DNA of 64,000 nucleotides from Streptomyces sp. CB02414 (GTDB taxonomy: Bacteria; Actinomycetota; Actinomycetes; Streptomycetales; Streptomycetaceae), in the NCBI RefSeq assembly GCF_001905385.1, contig NZ_LIPF01000009.1, positions 372,001 through 436,000 of the forward strand. Direction: 5' to 3'. Shown here piece by piece: positions 54,855 to 62,786 of this stretch (the first letter of the stretch is position 1; each line of letters begins with the position of its first letter). The notes under the pieces were generated by a model. It searched no databases, was not told where the DNA came from, and was given only the letters and a program-made list of their open reading frames with translations. A program made the position numbers and the translations under genes.

Positions 54855-55760
54855 CTAGTGCGGCGCCCCGCGCCACCCGGACACCGGCAACGCGAACTTC
54901 GCCACCAGCCGGTCGGTGAACGACGCGTGGTGCAACCGAGCCAACCGCACCGGCACCGCCCCCCGCCGAACCTCCACCCGCGCCCCCGGCGGCAGCTCCA
55001 CCGTCCGCCGCCCGTCACACCACAGAACGCCCGGCGGAATGTGCGGCAGCACCTCCACCGCCAGTACGGAATCCGGCGACGTCACCAACGGCTTCGCGAA
55101 CAGCGCGTGCGCGCTGATCGGCACCATCAGCAGCGCCTCCACCTCGGGCCACACCACCGGCCCGCCCGCCGAGAAGGCGTACGCCGTAGACCCGGTCGGC
55201 GTCGACAGCACGATGCCGTCGCAGCCGAACCCGGTCACCGGCCGTCCGTCGATCTCCAGCACGACTTCCAGCAGCTTCTCGGCGCCGGCCTTCTGCACCG
55301 CCGCCTCGTTCAGCGCCCAGTCGGTGTGCACGATGTCGCCGTTGCGGTGCACGACGACGTCGACCGTCATCCGCTCCTCGACCTCGTACGCCCGGTTCAC
55401 CACCCGGTCGACGACCTTGTCGAGGTCGTCCCGTTCTGCCTCGGCGAGGAACCCGACCCGCCCGAGGTTGACCCCGAGCATCGGCACCCCGGACGCGCGG
55501 GCGAACTCGGCGCCGCGCAGCAGCGTCCCGTCACCGCCGAGCACGATCAGCAGCTCGCACCCGTCCAGGCACTGCGGGGTGGCCTCCCCGACCAGCTCCA
55601 CCTCGTCCGGCAGCGGCAGGTCGCGCGCCTCGGCCTCCAGGACGCGCACGCCGAGCCCCGCGTGCAGCAGGCCCTTGACCACGAGTTCCGCGCTGCGGAT
55701 CGCCGCGGGACGCCCGGTGTGGGCGAGCAGGAAAACGGTACGCGCTCGGTTCTGTGTCAA
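54855..55760 (-). CDS. nadK: NAD kinase
   Basis: A 301-residue protein with GGDGT (75-79), NLGRVGFLAE, and the GCDGIVLSTPTGSTAYAFSAGG block, all diagnostic for NAD kinases, which make NADP from NAD using ATP or polyphosphate. The start is TTG 55760, overlapping the tlyA stop as TTGA; it is thus a coupled start despite the rare codon. recN follows. Confidence 0.95.
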   Translation of the reverse strand: MTQNRARTVFLLAHTGRPAAIRSAELVVKGLLHAGLGVRVLEAEARDLPLPDEVELVGEATPQCLDGCELLIVLGGDGTLLRGAEFARASGVPMLGVNLGRVGFLAEAERDDLDKVVDRVVNRAYEVEERMTVDVVVHRNGDIVHTDWALNEAAVQKAGAEKLLEVVLEIDGRPVTGFGCDGIVLSTPTGSTAYAFSAGGPVVWPEVEALLMVPISAHALFAKPLVTSPDSVLAVEVLPHIPPGVLWCDGRRTVELPPGARVEVRRGAVPVRLARLHHASFTDRLVAKFALPVSGWRGAPH

Positions 55761-56572
55761 CTCGGCCCCTCCGCCACTGCACGGTCAACGTCGGCCGGGT
55801 CCAGTTCTCCGGCCCCGGCCCGCAGCCACAGAAAGTACTCGACGTTCCCGGAGGGACCGGGCAGCGGACTGGCGGTGACCCCCTTCACACCGAGCCCCAG
55901 TTCCCAGGCCCTGCGGGCGACGCCCGTCACGGCCTCGGCGCGCAGCTGCGCACTGCGTACCACTCCCCCGCTGCCCAGCCGCTCCTTGCCCACCTCGAAC
56001 TGCGGCTTCACCATCATCACCAGGTCGGCGTCCGGCCGGGTGCACCGCACCAGGGCGGGCAGTACCAGTCCGAGCGGGATGAAGGACAGATCCCCCACGA
56101 CAAGGTCCACGGGCTCCCCATCGATCGCTTCCGGCGTCAACTCGCGTACGTTCGTACGGTCCTTGACGGTGACGCGTTCATCCTGCTGGAGGGACCAGGC
56201 GAGCTGCCCGTAACCGACGTCGACGGCGACGACGTGCGCGGCGCCCGCGCGCAGCAGTACGTCGGTGAAACCGCCAGTGGACGCGCCGGCGTCCAGTGCC
56301 CGCCGGCCCTCGACGACGAGCCCCTGCGGCACGAAGGCCGCGAGGGCGCCAGCCAGCTTGTGGCCGCCGCGCGAGACGTAGTCAGGATCGCTGTCGTCGG
56401 CGCTCACCACGATCGCGGCGGCGGTCTCCACCTGCGTGGCCGGTTTGGTCGCGACGGTCTTGCCGACGGAGACCCGCCCGGCGGCGATCAGCTGGCTCGC
56501 GTGCTCGCGCGAGCGCGCCAGCTTGCGGCGGACCAGCTCCGCGTCGAGACGGCGGCGTGCGACTCCTGCCAC
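55757..56572 (-). CDS. tlyA: TlyA family rRNA 2'-O-methyltransferase
   Basis: A 271-residue protein. An S4 domain (RRRLDAELVRRKLARSREHASQLI) is followed by an SAM-dependent RrmJ/FtsJ-type methyltransferase: YVSRGGHKLAGAL, LDAGASTGGFTDVLL, DVGYGQLAW, GDLSFIPL and MVKPQFEVG. TlyA methylates C1409 of 16S and C1920 of 23S rRNA and makes ribosomes sensitive to capreomycin. GTG 56572 is the start. nadK is coupled by TTGA overlap. Confidence 0.93.
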   Translation of the reverse strand: MAGVARRRLDAELVRRKLARSREHASQLIAAGRVSVGKTVATKPATQVETAAAIVVSADDSDPDYVSRGGHKLAGALAAFVPQGLVVEGRRALDAGASTGGFTDVLLRAGAAHVVAVDVGYGQLAWSLQQDERVTVKDRTNVRELTPEAIDGEPVDLVVGDLSFIPLGLVLPALVRCTRPDADLVMMVKPQFEVGKERLGSGGVVRSAQLRAEAVTGVARRAWELGLGVKGVTASPLPGPSGNVEYFLWLRAGAGELDPADVDRAVAEGPS

Positions 56573-56579
56573 GTTCGGT

Positions 56580-56867
56580 TCAGCTCCTGTTTTCGTACGG
56601 TGATGGCGGGACCGGAGGCCCCGGGCGGGCGTCGAGCGCGGTCAGCGCGTCGCGCAGCCCCCGGTGTACATCCTCGTACACCTCGACATGTCCGTCCGTG
56701 GTCAGGTGGTCGGCGTCGGCCAGCCGGGACAGCCGGGCGTCCACCTCGGCGTTCCCGGTGGGGGTGCGCGGGACGTCCAGGGGGGCGGGGGCGGCAGGGT
56801 CGCGCTCCGGCGCGTGCGCCTCCTCGCCGGTTTCCGGTGCCTCCGGTTCCGGTACTGCGTCGTTCAT
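56580..56867 (-). CDS. small hypothetical protein upstream of tlyA
   Basis: A 95-residue acidic, Pro/Ala/Glu-rich protein, with a helical C-terminal half (EVDARLSRLADADHLTTDGHVEVYEDVHRGLRDALTALDA). Its stop is 7 bp before the tlyA start, so it probably leads the tlyA-nadK-recN operon. The C-terminal half may be a small coiled coil. I recognise no family, but its place between an SCP2 gene and tlyA seems common in actinobacteria. Confidence 0.65.
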   Translation of the reverse strand: MNDAVPEPEAPETGEEAHAPERDPAAPAPLDVPRTPTGNAEVDARLSRLADADHLTTDGHVEVYEDVHRGLRDALTALDARPGPPVPPSPYENRS

Positions 56868-56909
56868 GCCCCGACGCTACCGCGTACCGCTGGGGTACGG
56901 TCGGTCCCG

Positions 56910-57257
56910 ATGGCGACGACTGAGGAGTGCCGCGCCGCACTCGAGAAGCTCTCGGACAACATGGGCAGCGCCGAAGGGGACGTGCGGTCCGCCGCCGAGC
57001 TGGACCGCTCGGTGAGCTGCCACATCACCGACCTGGACGTCACCTTCGCGGGACGCATGGCGGACGGCCGGATCGACGTGCGCGAGACCCTGGAGGGTCC
57101 GCCGCGCGAGAAGGCCGAGATTAGGCTGGCGATGACCGGGGACGACCTGGTCGCCCTGGTCGCCGGCGAGCTGAACTTCGCCAGGGCCTGGGGATCGGGC
57201 CGGGTGAAGCTGGAGGCGGGCCTGCGCGACCTGTTCCGCCTCAGGAAGCTTCTGTAG
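56910..57257 (+). CDS. SCP2 sterol-binding domain-like protein
   Basis: A 115-residue protein that matches a minimal SCP2 fold: SCHITDLDVTFAGRMADGRIDV, then AEIRLAMTGDDLVALVAGELNFARAWGSGRVKLEAGLRDLFRLRKLL. The D-D-L-V-A-L-V-x-G-x-L-x-x-x-x-A-x-x-x-G-x-V-K pattern is typical. It may bind a lipid or act as a small carrier. It is divergent from the tlyA operon and converges on the ABC ATPase gene, overlapping its end by 17 bp. Confidence 0.8.
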   Translation: MATTEECRAALEKLSDNMGSAEGDVRSAAELDRSVSCHITDLDVTFAGRMADGRIDVRETLEGPPREKAEIRLAMTGDDLVALVAGELNFARAWGSGRVKLEAGLRDLFRLRKLL

Positions 57258-58128
57258 CCGCCACCTTCTCCAGCTCCGTTCGGCTGCCGCCCCGTGCCTT
57301 GCGCGCGGCCGGCACCACCAGCGGCGTACCCGTCTCGGGGTCGTCGATGACCTGGCAGCGCAGCCCGAAGACCCGCTCCACCAGGTCGGCGGTGACGATG
57401 TCCTTCGGCGCCCCCTCGGCGATGATCTCCCCGCCGCGCAGGGCGATGAGGTGGGTGGCGTACCGGGCGGCGTGGTTGAGGTCGTGCAGCACGGCGACGA
57501 GGGTCCGGCCCTGCTCCTCGTGGAGCTCCGCGCACAGGTCGAGGACGTCGATCTGGTGCTGGATGTCGAGGTACGTCGTCGGCTCGTCGAGCAGGAGCAG
57601 CGGGGTCTGCTGGGCGAGGGCCATGGCGATCCACACGCGCTGGCGCTGTCCGCCGGAGAGTTCGTCGACGTAGCGGTCGGCCAGCTCCGCGATGCCGGTC
57701 TGGGCCATCGACTCCTGGACGACGCGCTCGTCCTCGGTCGACCACTGGCGCAGGATGCCCTGGTGCGGGTAGCGGCCGCGGCCGACGAGGTCGCCGACGG
57801 TGATGCCGTCGGGTGCGATGGACGACTGGGGCAGCAGGCCGAGGGTGCGGGCGACCTGCTTGGCGGGCATCGACTGGATGACCGAGCCGTCGAGCAGCAC
57901 CCGGCCCTGGGTGGGCTTCAGCATCCGCGACAGGGCGCGCAGCAGGGTGGACTTGCCGCAGGCGTTCGGGCCGACGATCACCGTGAAGGAGTTGTCGGGT
58001 ATCTCCACCGACAGCTTCTCCGCGATGACCCGCTGGTCGTAGGCGAGGGTGACGTTCTCGGCGGTCAGGCGGTTCACGTTGCTCCTTTGGTTGTTCAGCC
58101 CGCTGCGGTCGCCGGTGCCGGCGCTCAT
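57241..58128 (-). CDS. iron-siderophore ABC transporter ATP-binding protein
   Basis: A 295-residue ATPase of the FecE/FepC type: GPNACGKST Walker A, LGLLPQSS Q-loop, ELSGGQRQRVWIAMA signature, LLLLDEPTTYLDI Walker B and VLHDLNHAARYA switch. ATG 58128 overlaps the permease stop (ATGA). An internal GTG at 58077 has a better AAAGGAGC ribosome site and may be an alternative start. It energises siderophore import by the two permeases upstream. Confidence 0.93.
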   Translation of the reverse strand: MSAGTGDRSGLNNQRSNVNRLTAENVTLAYDQRVIAEKLSVEIPDNSFTVIVGPNACGKSTLLRALSRMLKPTQGRVLLDGSVIQSMPAKQVARTLGLLPQSSIAPDGITVGDLVGRGRYPHQGILRQWSTEDERVVQESMAQTGIAELADRYVDELSGGQRQRVWIAMALAQQTPLLLLDEPTTYLDIQHQIDVLDLCAELHEEQGRTLVAVLHDLNHAARYATHLIALRGGEIIAEGAPKDIVTADLVERVFGLRCQVIDDPETGTPLVVPAARKARGGSRTELEKVAATEAS

Positions 58129-59177
58129 ATCCGGCCCGCCTTGCGCTCGGTGACCAGCAGCCACAGCAGGTAGACGCCGCCGAGCACGCCGGTGACGACG
58201 CCCACGGGCAGCTGGTCTGCGCCGAAGGCCCGCTGCGAGACGAAGTCGGCCGACACCAGCAGGGCGGCGCCCATGCACACGGACGGCAGCAGGTTGGGGC
58301 CGGGCGAGCGGGTCAGTCGCCGGGCGAGCTGTGGAGCGGTGAGCGCGACGAAGCTGACCGGTCCCGCGGCGGCAGTTGCGGCGGCGGTGAGCAGCACGGC
58401 GGCCACCATCAGCAGGGCCCGCACGCGCTCGACGCGCACTCCGAGGGCGTACGAGACGTCATCGCCCATCTCCATCATCCGCAGCGCGCGCCCGTTGGCG
58501 AGGACCAGCGGGACGAGCACGGCGCACAGCACGAGCAGGGGCCAGACCTGGTCCCAGTCGCGGCCGTTGAGGGAGCCGGTCATCCAGACGACCGCGCGGG
58601 AGGCGTCGACGATGTCGGCCCGGGTGAGGAGATAGCCGTTGACGGCCGTGACGATCGCGGAGACGCCGATACCGACCAGGACCAGCCGGTAGCCGTGCAC
58701 GCCGCGCTTCCAGGCGAGCAGATAGATGGCGACGCCGGTCACCAGGCCGCCGACGAGCGCCCCGCCGGTCACCTGCGCCGAGGTGCCGGAGAACAGCACG
58801 ATCATGGTGAGGGCGCCGGCCGTCGCGCCCTGCCCGAGGCCGAGCACGTCCGGGCTGCCGAGCGGGTTGCGGGAGATGGCCTGGAACAGCGCGCCGCCCA
58901 TCCCCAGCGCGGCGCCGACCAGCAGCCCGACCAGGACTCGCGGCAGCCGCAGTTCGTTGACGATGAACTCCTGGCTCGCGTTGCCGCCGCCGGCCAGGGT
59001 CCGGAGCACGTCGGCGGCCGGTATCTCGAAGTCGCCGGTGCCGATCAGCAGGACGCTCGCGGCCAGCGCGAGGAGCAGCAGCAGGGCGACGACGACGGTG
59101 GCCCGCACGTCCAGGCGGAAGGACAGCCCGCCCGGGCTCCGCACGGCACGGTTCTTCCTCACGGCTTTCGTGGTCAC
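58125..59177 (-). CDS. FecCD-type siderophore permease, second subunit
   Basis: A 350-residue membrane protein. LRLPRVLVGLLVGAALGMGGALFQAISRNPLGSPDVLGLGQGA is the FecCD N-terminal signature. About ten helices. GTG 59177 overlaps the stop of the first permease (GTGA). It forms a heterodimer with it. Confidence 0.93.
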   Translation of the reverse strand: MTTKAVRKNRAVRSPGGLSFRLDVRATVVVALLLLLALAASVLLIGTGDFEIPAADVLRTLAGGGNASQEFIVNELRLPRVLVGLLVGAALGMGGALFQAISRNPLGSPDVLGLGQGATAGALTMIVLFSGTSAQVTGGALVGGLVTGVAIYLLAWKRGVHGYRLVLVGIGVSAIVTAVNGYLLTRADIVDASRAVVWMTGSLNGRDWDQVWPLLVLCAVLVPLVLANGRALRMMEMGDDVSYALGVRVERVRALLMVAAVLLTAAATAAAGPVSFVALTAPQLARRLTRSPGPNLLPSVCMGAALLVSADFVSQRAFGADQLPVGVVTGVLGGVYLLWLLVTERKAGRI

Positions 59178-60220
59178 AGCTGGGCCGTCCTCCGCCGTCG
59201 TACGAGATAGATGAAGACCGGGCCGCCCAGGACGGCGGTGACGATGCCGACCTGAAGCTCGGAGGGCCGGGCGACGATCCGGCCGAGGACGTCGGCGCCC
59301 AGCAGCAGCACGGGCGACAGGATCGCGGCGTACGGCAGGATCCAGCGCATGTCGGGCCCGGTGAAGGAGCGGACGATGTGCGGGACCATCAGACCGACGA
59401 ACACGATCGGCCCGCAGGCGGCGGTCGCCGCCCCGCACAGCACGGTCGCGGCGAGCATGGACAGCGCCCGGGTGCGGTTGAGGTTGGCGCCGAGCGCCTT
59501 GGCGGTGTCGTCGCCCATCTCCATGGCGTTGAGGGGCCGGGAGAGGGCGAGGGCGAGGATGGTGCCCACCACGAAGAACGGCAGCACTTCCATGATGGTG
59601 TCGTCGGTCGCCGAGGACAGCGACCCGACCGTCCAGAAACGCATCCGGCCCAGCGCCGCGTCGTCCATGATCATCACGGCTTGGAGGTAGCCGAAGAGCG
59701 CGGCGCTGATCGCGGTGCCGGCCAGCACCAGCCGCACCGGCGTGGCCCCCCTGCTGCCGCCGAGGAACCAGACCAGCGCGCCCACGCCCGCCGCGCCGGC
59801 GAACGCGAACCACACGTACCCGGTCAGCGAGGTGACGCCGAAGAAGGTGATGGCCGTGACGACCGCCGCCGAGGCGCCCGCGTTGATGCCCAGCAGGCCG
59901 GGGTCGGCCAGCGGATTGCGGGTGAGCGCCTGGAGGACGGCTCCGGCGAGCCCGAGCGCGGCCCCCGCGAGCAGACCGAGCACGGTCCGCGACTGCCGTT
60001 CGCCCACCACCACGTCGCTGTACGTGCCCGAGTCGTGGAAGAGGCCGTGCCAGACCTGCGCCAGGGACAGGTCCTTCGCGCCGACCGCGAGGCTCGCCAA
60101 CGCGATGAACACCAGGACCGCTGCCGAGACGGGCAGCCCGACGGCACGTACGACACGGCGCTTCGGGGGCGGCGCGGGGGCGGTCTCCGCGCGCTGTTCG
60201 GGGGGACTGTCGACCAACAC
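59174..60220 (-). CDS. FecCD-type siderophore permease, first subunit
   Basis: A 348-residue membrane protein with RQSRTVLGLLAGAALGLAGAVLQALTRNPLADPGLLGINAGA, the FecCD family signature, ten predicted helices, and a cytoplasmic Pro-rich start. GTG 60220 is preceded by 4 bp and then an iron box, so its mRNA is likely leaderless or nearly so and repressed by the DmdR/IdeR regulator when iron is abundant. No substrate-binding lipoprotein gene lies in this operon. Confidence 0.92.
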   Translation of the reverse strand: MLVDSPPEQRAETAPAPPPKRRVVRAVGLPVSAAVLVFIALASLAVGAKDLSLAQVWHGLFHDSGTYSDVVVGERQSRTVLGLLAGAALGLAGAVLQALTRNPLADPGLLGINAGASAAVVTAITFFGVTSLTGYVWFAFAGAAGVGALVWFLGGSRGATPVRLVLAGTAISAALFGYLQAVMIMDDAALGRMRFWTVGSLSSATDDTIMEVLPFFVVGTILALALSRPLNAMEMGDDTAKALGANLNRTRALSMLAATVLCGAATAACGPIVFVGLMVPHIVRSFTGPDMRWILPYAAILSPVLLLGADVLGRIVARPSELQVGIVTAVLGGPVFIYLVRRRRTAQL

Positions 60221-60224
60221 GCGG

Positions 60225-60243
60225 TTAGGTTAGCCTACCCTGC
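60225..60243 (-). promoter_or_regulatory. DmdR/IdeR iron box
   Basis: On the minus strand GCAGGGTAGGCTAACCTAA, close to the 19-bp palindrome TTAGGTTAGGCTAACCTAA (four or five mismatches). It abuts the first permease start. Confidence 0.85.
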
Positions 60244-60315
60244 CACGATCCCGAGGACATCGGTGCCGCCCGGAACGTCTCCGTTCGCAGCCGGGCTCCT
60301 GCCCCGTACGGCGGC

Positions 60316-61347
60316 TCACAACCCCAGTCGCGCCAGCGCCTTTCCGGAATCCAGCGCACACCCCTCCTCCCCGCCCGCCGTCCAGGCCGCCGCGCACAGC
60401 GCACGCAGCCCGTCCAGCGCCGCGCCGTCGCCCTCCAGCTCCAGCCGCTCGGCGCCGGCCGTCGCCGTCCAGCCACCGCACCGGAAGCCCTCGCCGCCGT
60501 CCCCCGTGACCTCCGGCTGCCCGCCGAGCAGCCCGCGCAGATCGGCGTCGACGTACGTCGGCCGGTGGTGCGGCGGCGCCGCCAGCAACTGCGCCCCGTC
60601 GGTCACCCCGGTCAGGACGAGCAGCGAGTCGACTTCGCCGTTGAACGCGCCCTCGATGTCCGTGTCCAGCCGGTCCCCCACCACCAACGGCCGCTGCGCG
60701 CCGGTGCGCAGGATCGTCTCCCGGTGCATGGGCGGCAACGGCTTCCCCGCGACCTGCGGCTCGGCGCCGGTGGCGATCCGGACGACCTCCACCGCCGCGC
60801 CGTTGCCCGGTGCGATGCCCCGGGCGCCCGGGATCGTCAGGTCCGTGTTGGAGGCGTACCAGGGCACCCCTCGCGCGATCGCGTAGCAGGCCTCCGCGAA
60901 CCGCCCCCACGGCAGCTCGGGCCCGCCGAAGCCCTGCACGACGGCCGCCGGATCGTCCTCCGCCGACTCCACCGGCTCCAGGCCCCGCTCCCGCAGGGCG
61001 ACCCGCAGCCCGTCACCGCCGATCACCAGCACCCGCGAGCCCGACGGCACCTGCTCGGCGATCAGCCGGGCCACCGCCTGCGCCGACGTGATGACGTCGG
61101 CGGCGCCCGTCGGTATGCCCAGCTCGGTGAGGTGCGCGGCCACCGTGTCGGGAGTCCGGAGCGCGTTGTTCGTCACGTACGCCAGGCGCATGCCGCCCGC
61201 GCGGGCCGTGGACAGCGACTCGACCGCGTGGGAGATGGCCTCACCCCCCGCGTACACGACCCCGTCCAGGTCGAGCAGCGCCGTGTCGTACGCCTCGCCC
61301 AGGCTCCGCCCACTGCCCTCGGGCCTCGTCCTGACGCTCCGGCTCAT
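60316..61347 (-). CDS. HAD superfamily hydrolase, NagD-like phosphatase
   Basis: A 343-residue HAD phosphatase. Motif I is LLDLDGVVYAGG, motif II YVTNNALRT, and the late motif VVGDRLDTDIEGA, with the large cap insertion of the NagD/pyridoxal phosphatase type (NTDLTIPGARGIAPGNGA). It dephosphorylates small metabolites such as nucleotides or sugar phosphates. A ~50-residue C-terminal extension is also present. GAGGAGC lies ~8 bp before ATG 61347. It lies upstream of, but probably separate from, the iron transporter. Confidence 0.88.
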   Translation of the reverse strand: MSRSVRTRPEGSGRSLGEAYDTALLDLDGVVYAGGEAISHAVESLSTARAGGMRLAYVTNNALRTPDTVAAHLTELGIPTGAADVITSAQAVARLIAEQVPSGSRVLVIGGDGLRVALRERGLEPVESAEDDPAAVVQGFGGPELPWGRFAEACYAIARGVPWYASNTDLTIPGARGIAPGNGAAVEVVRIATGAEPQVAGKPLPPMHRETILRTGAQRPLVVGDRLDTDIEGAFNGEVDSLLVLTGVTDGAQLLAAPPHHRPTYVDADLRGLLGGQPEVTGDGGEGFRCGGWTATAGAERLELEGDGAALDGLRALCAAAWTAGGEEGCALDSGKALARLGL

Positions 61348-61419
61348 TGCACATCGCTCCTCGTTCGACGCCTTTCCCCCGATCATCCCCCATGCCACTG
61401 ACACACGTACGATGCCGGG

Positions 61420-62712
61420 ATGAACACAGCAGGTCACCCGGAAGCAACGGCGCGCCGGGGCCTGGAACTCACCCCGTTCCGAGGCCTCCGCTACGACCCC
61501 GACCGGGTCGGCAGCCTGGCCGCCGTGACGTCCCCGCCCTACGACGTCGTGGTCCGTCCCGACGGCCTGCTCCACCTCGAGTCCGCAGACCCGCACAACA
61601 TCGTCCGGCTGATCCTCCCCCAGGCCGCCACGCCCGAGGCCCGCAACGAGCAGGCCGCCGAGACCCTGCGGCGCTGGAGGTCGGAGGGCGTCCTGACCGC
61701 CGACCCCGAACCCGGCCTGTACGTCTACGAACAGCGCGACGGCGACGGCATGCTGCAACGCGGCATCATCGGCGCCCTGCGCGTGTCCGACCCCGCCGAG
61801 CAGGTCGTGCTCCCGCACGAGGACGTCATGCCGCACGTCGTCGCCGACCGCGCGGCCCTCATGCGGGCCACCTCGGCGAACCTCGAACCCCTGCTCCTCA
61901 CCTACCGCGGCGACGGGGCCACGGCGGCCACGACGACCGTCGTGGAACGCACCGCGGAACGGCCGCCGCTGCTGTCGACGACCACGGAGGACGGCTACTG
62001 CCACCGCCTGTGGTCGCTCACCGACCCCGACGACCTGGCCCGCGTCCGCTCGGAGCTGGCGCGGCACCAGGCCCTCATCGCCGACGGCCACCATCGCTGG
62101 GCCACCTACCGCACGCTCCGCGCGGAGCACCCCTCCCCGAGCCCCTGGGACCACGGCCTCGTCCTCCTGGTCGACACGGCCCGCTACCCGCTCCGGGTCC
62201 GCGCCATCCACCGCCTGCTGCACGGCTTCCCGGTGGACGACGCCGTCGCCGCCCTGGACGGCCACTTCCGCGTCCGCCGGCTCGACGGCCCCCTGACCCG
62301 GGCCATGGAGGACCTGGCGAAGGCGGCCGAGTCGGGCAACGCCTTCCTGCTCGCCGGTGACGGCTCCTTCCATCTCGTCGACCGGCCGGACCCGGTCCTG
62401 CTGGACCGCACGGTCCCCACCGACCGTCCCCAGGCATGGCGCACCCTGGACGCCACCGTCCTGCACGCCACGCTCCTGGCCCACGTCTGGCGCATCCCGG
62501 ACGACTCCGCGGCCCACGTCTCCTACATCCACGACACGGCGGCCACCGCGGAGAAGGCGGAACGCGACGGCGGTACGGCGGTACTGATGCACCCCGTTCG
62601 CGAGGAGGTCGTACGCGAGCTGGCCCAGCAGGGCGTCACGATGCCCCGGAAGTCGACCTCCTTCGGCCCCAAGCCGGCCTCGGGCCTGGTGCTGCGCGCG
62701 CTGGACCTGTGA
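61420..62712 (+). CDS. DUF1015 family protein
   Basis: A 430-residue protein. PFRGLRYDP, SPPYDVV, HNIVRLILP, and the later HQALIADGHHRWATYRTLR block are diagnostic for DUF1015. The conserved D-G-H-H-R suggests metal or phosphate binding, and the family is thought to be related to the ParB-like SerK serine kinases, but the role is not established. It is divergent from the HAD phosphatase. A strong terminator follows. Confidence 0.88.
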   Translation: MNTAGHPEATARRGLELTPFRGLRYDPDRVGSLAAVTSPPYDVVVRPDGLLHLESADPHNIVRLILPQAATPEARNEQAAETLRRWRSEGVLTADPEPGLYVYEQRDGDGMLQRGIIGALRVSDPAEQVVLPHEDVMPHVVADRAALMRATSANLEPLLLTYRGDGATAATTTVVERTAERPPLLSTTTEDGYCHRLWSLTDPDDLARVRSELARHQALIADGHHRWATYRTLRAEHPSPSPWDHGLVLLVDTARYPLRVRAIHRLLHGFPVDDAVAALDGHFRVRRLDGPLTRAMEDLAKAAESGNAFLLAGDGSFHLVDRPDPVLLDRTVPTDRPQAWRTLDATVLHATLLAHVWRIPDDSAAHVSYIHDTAATAEKAERDGGTAVLMHPVREEVVRELAQQGVTMPRKSTSFGPKPASGLVLRALDL

Positions 62713-62725
62713 CGGGGCACGAGCC

Positions 62726-62776
62726 GTGACGACGAAGGGGCGGGACCGTGTACCGGTCCCGCCCCTTCGTCGTCAC
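62726..62776. terminator. bidirectional terminator
   Basis: Two perfect 23-bp arms (starting GTGACGACGAAGGGGCGGG) with a 5-nt TGTAC loop, between the convergent DUF1015 and TPR genes. Confidence 0.92.
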
Positions 62777-62786
62777 ATGGCAGACG

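Noticed and set aside
51748..54858. Open frame of over 1000 codons on the + strand
   Set aside because: It is antisense to the MraY-like gene and recN, with low-complexity Arg/Pro/Ala composition.
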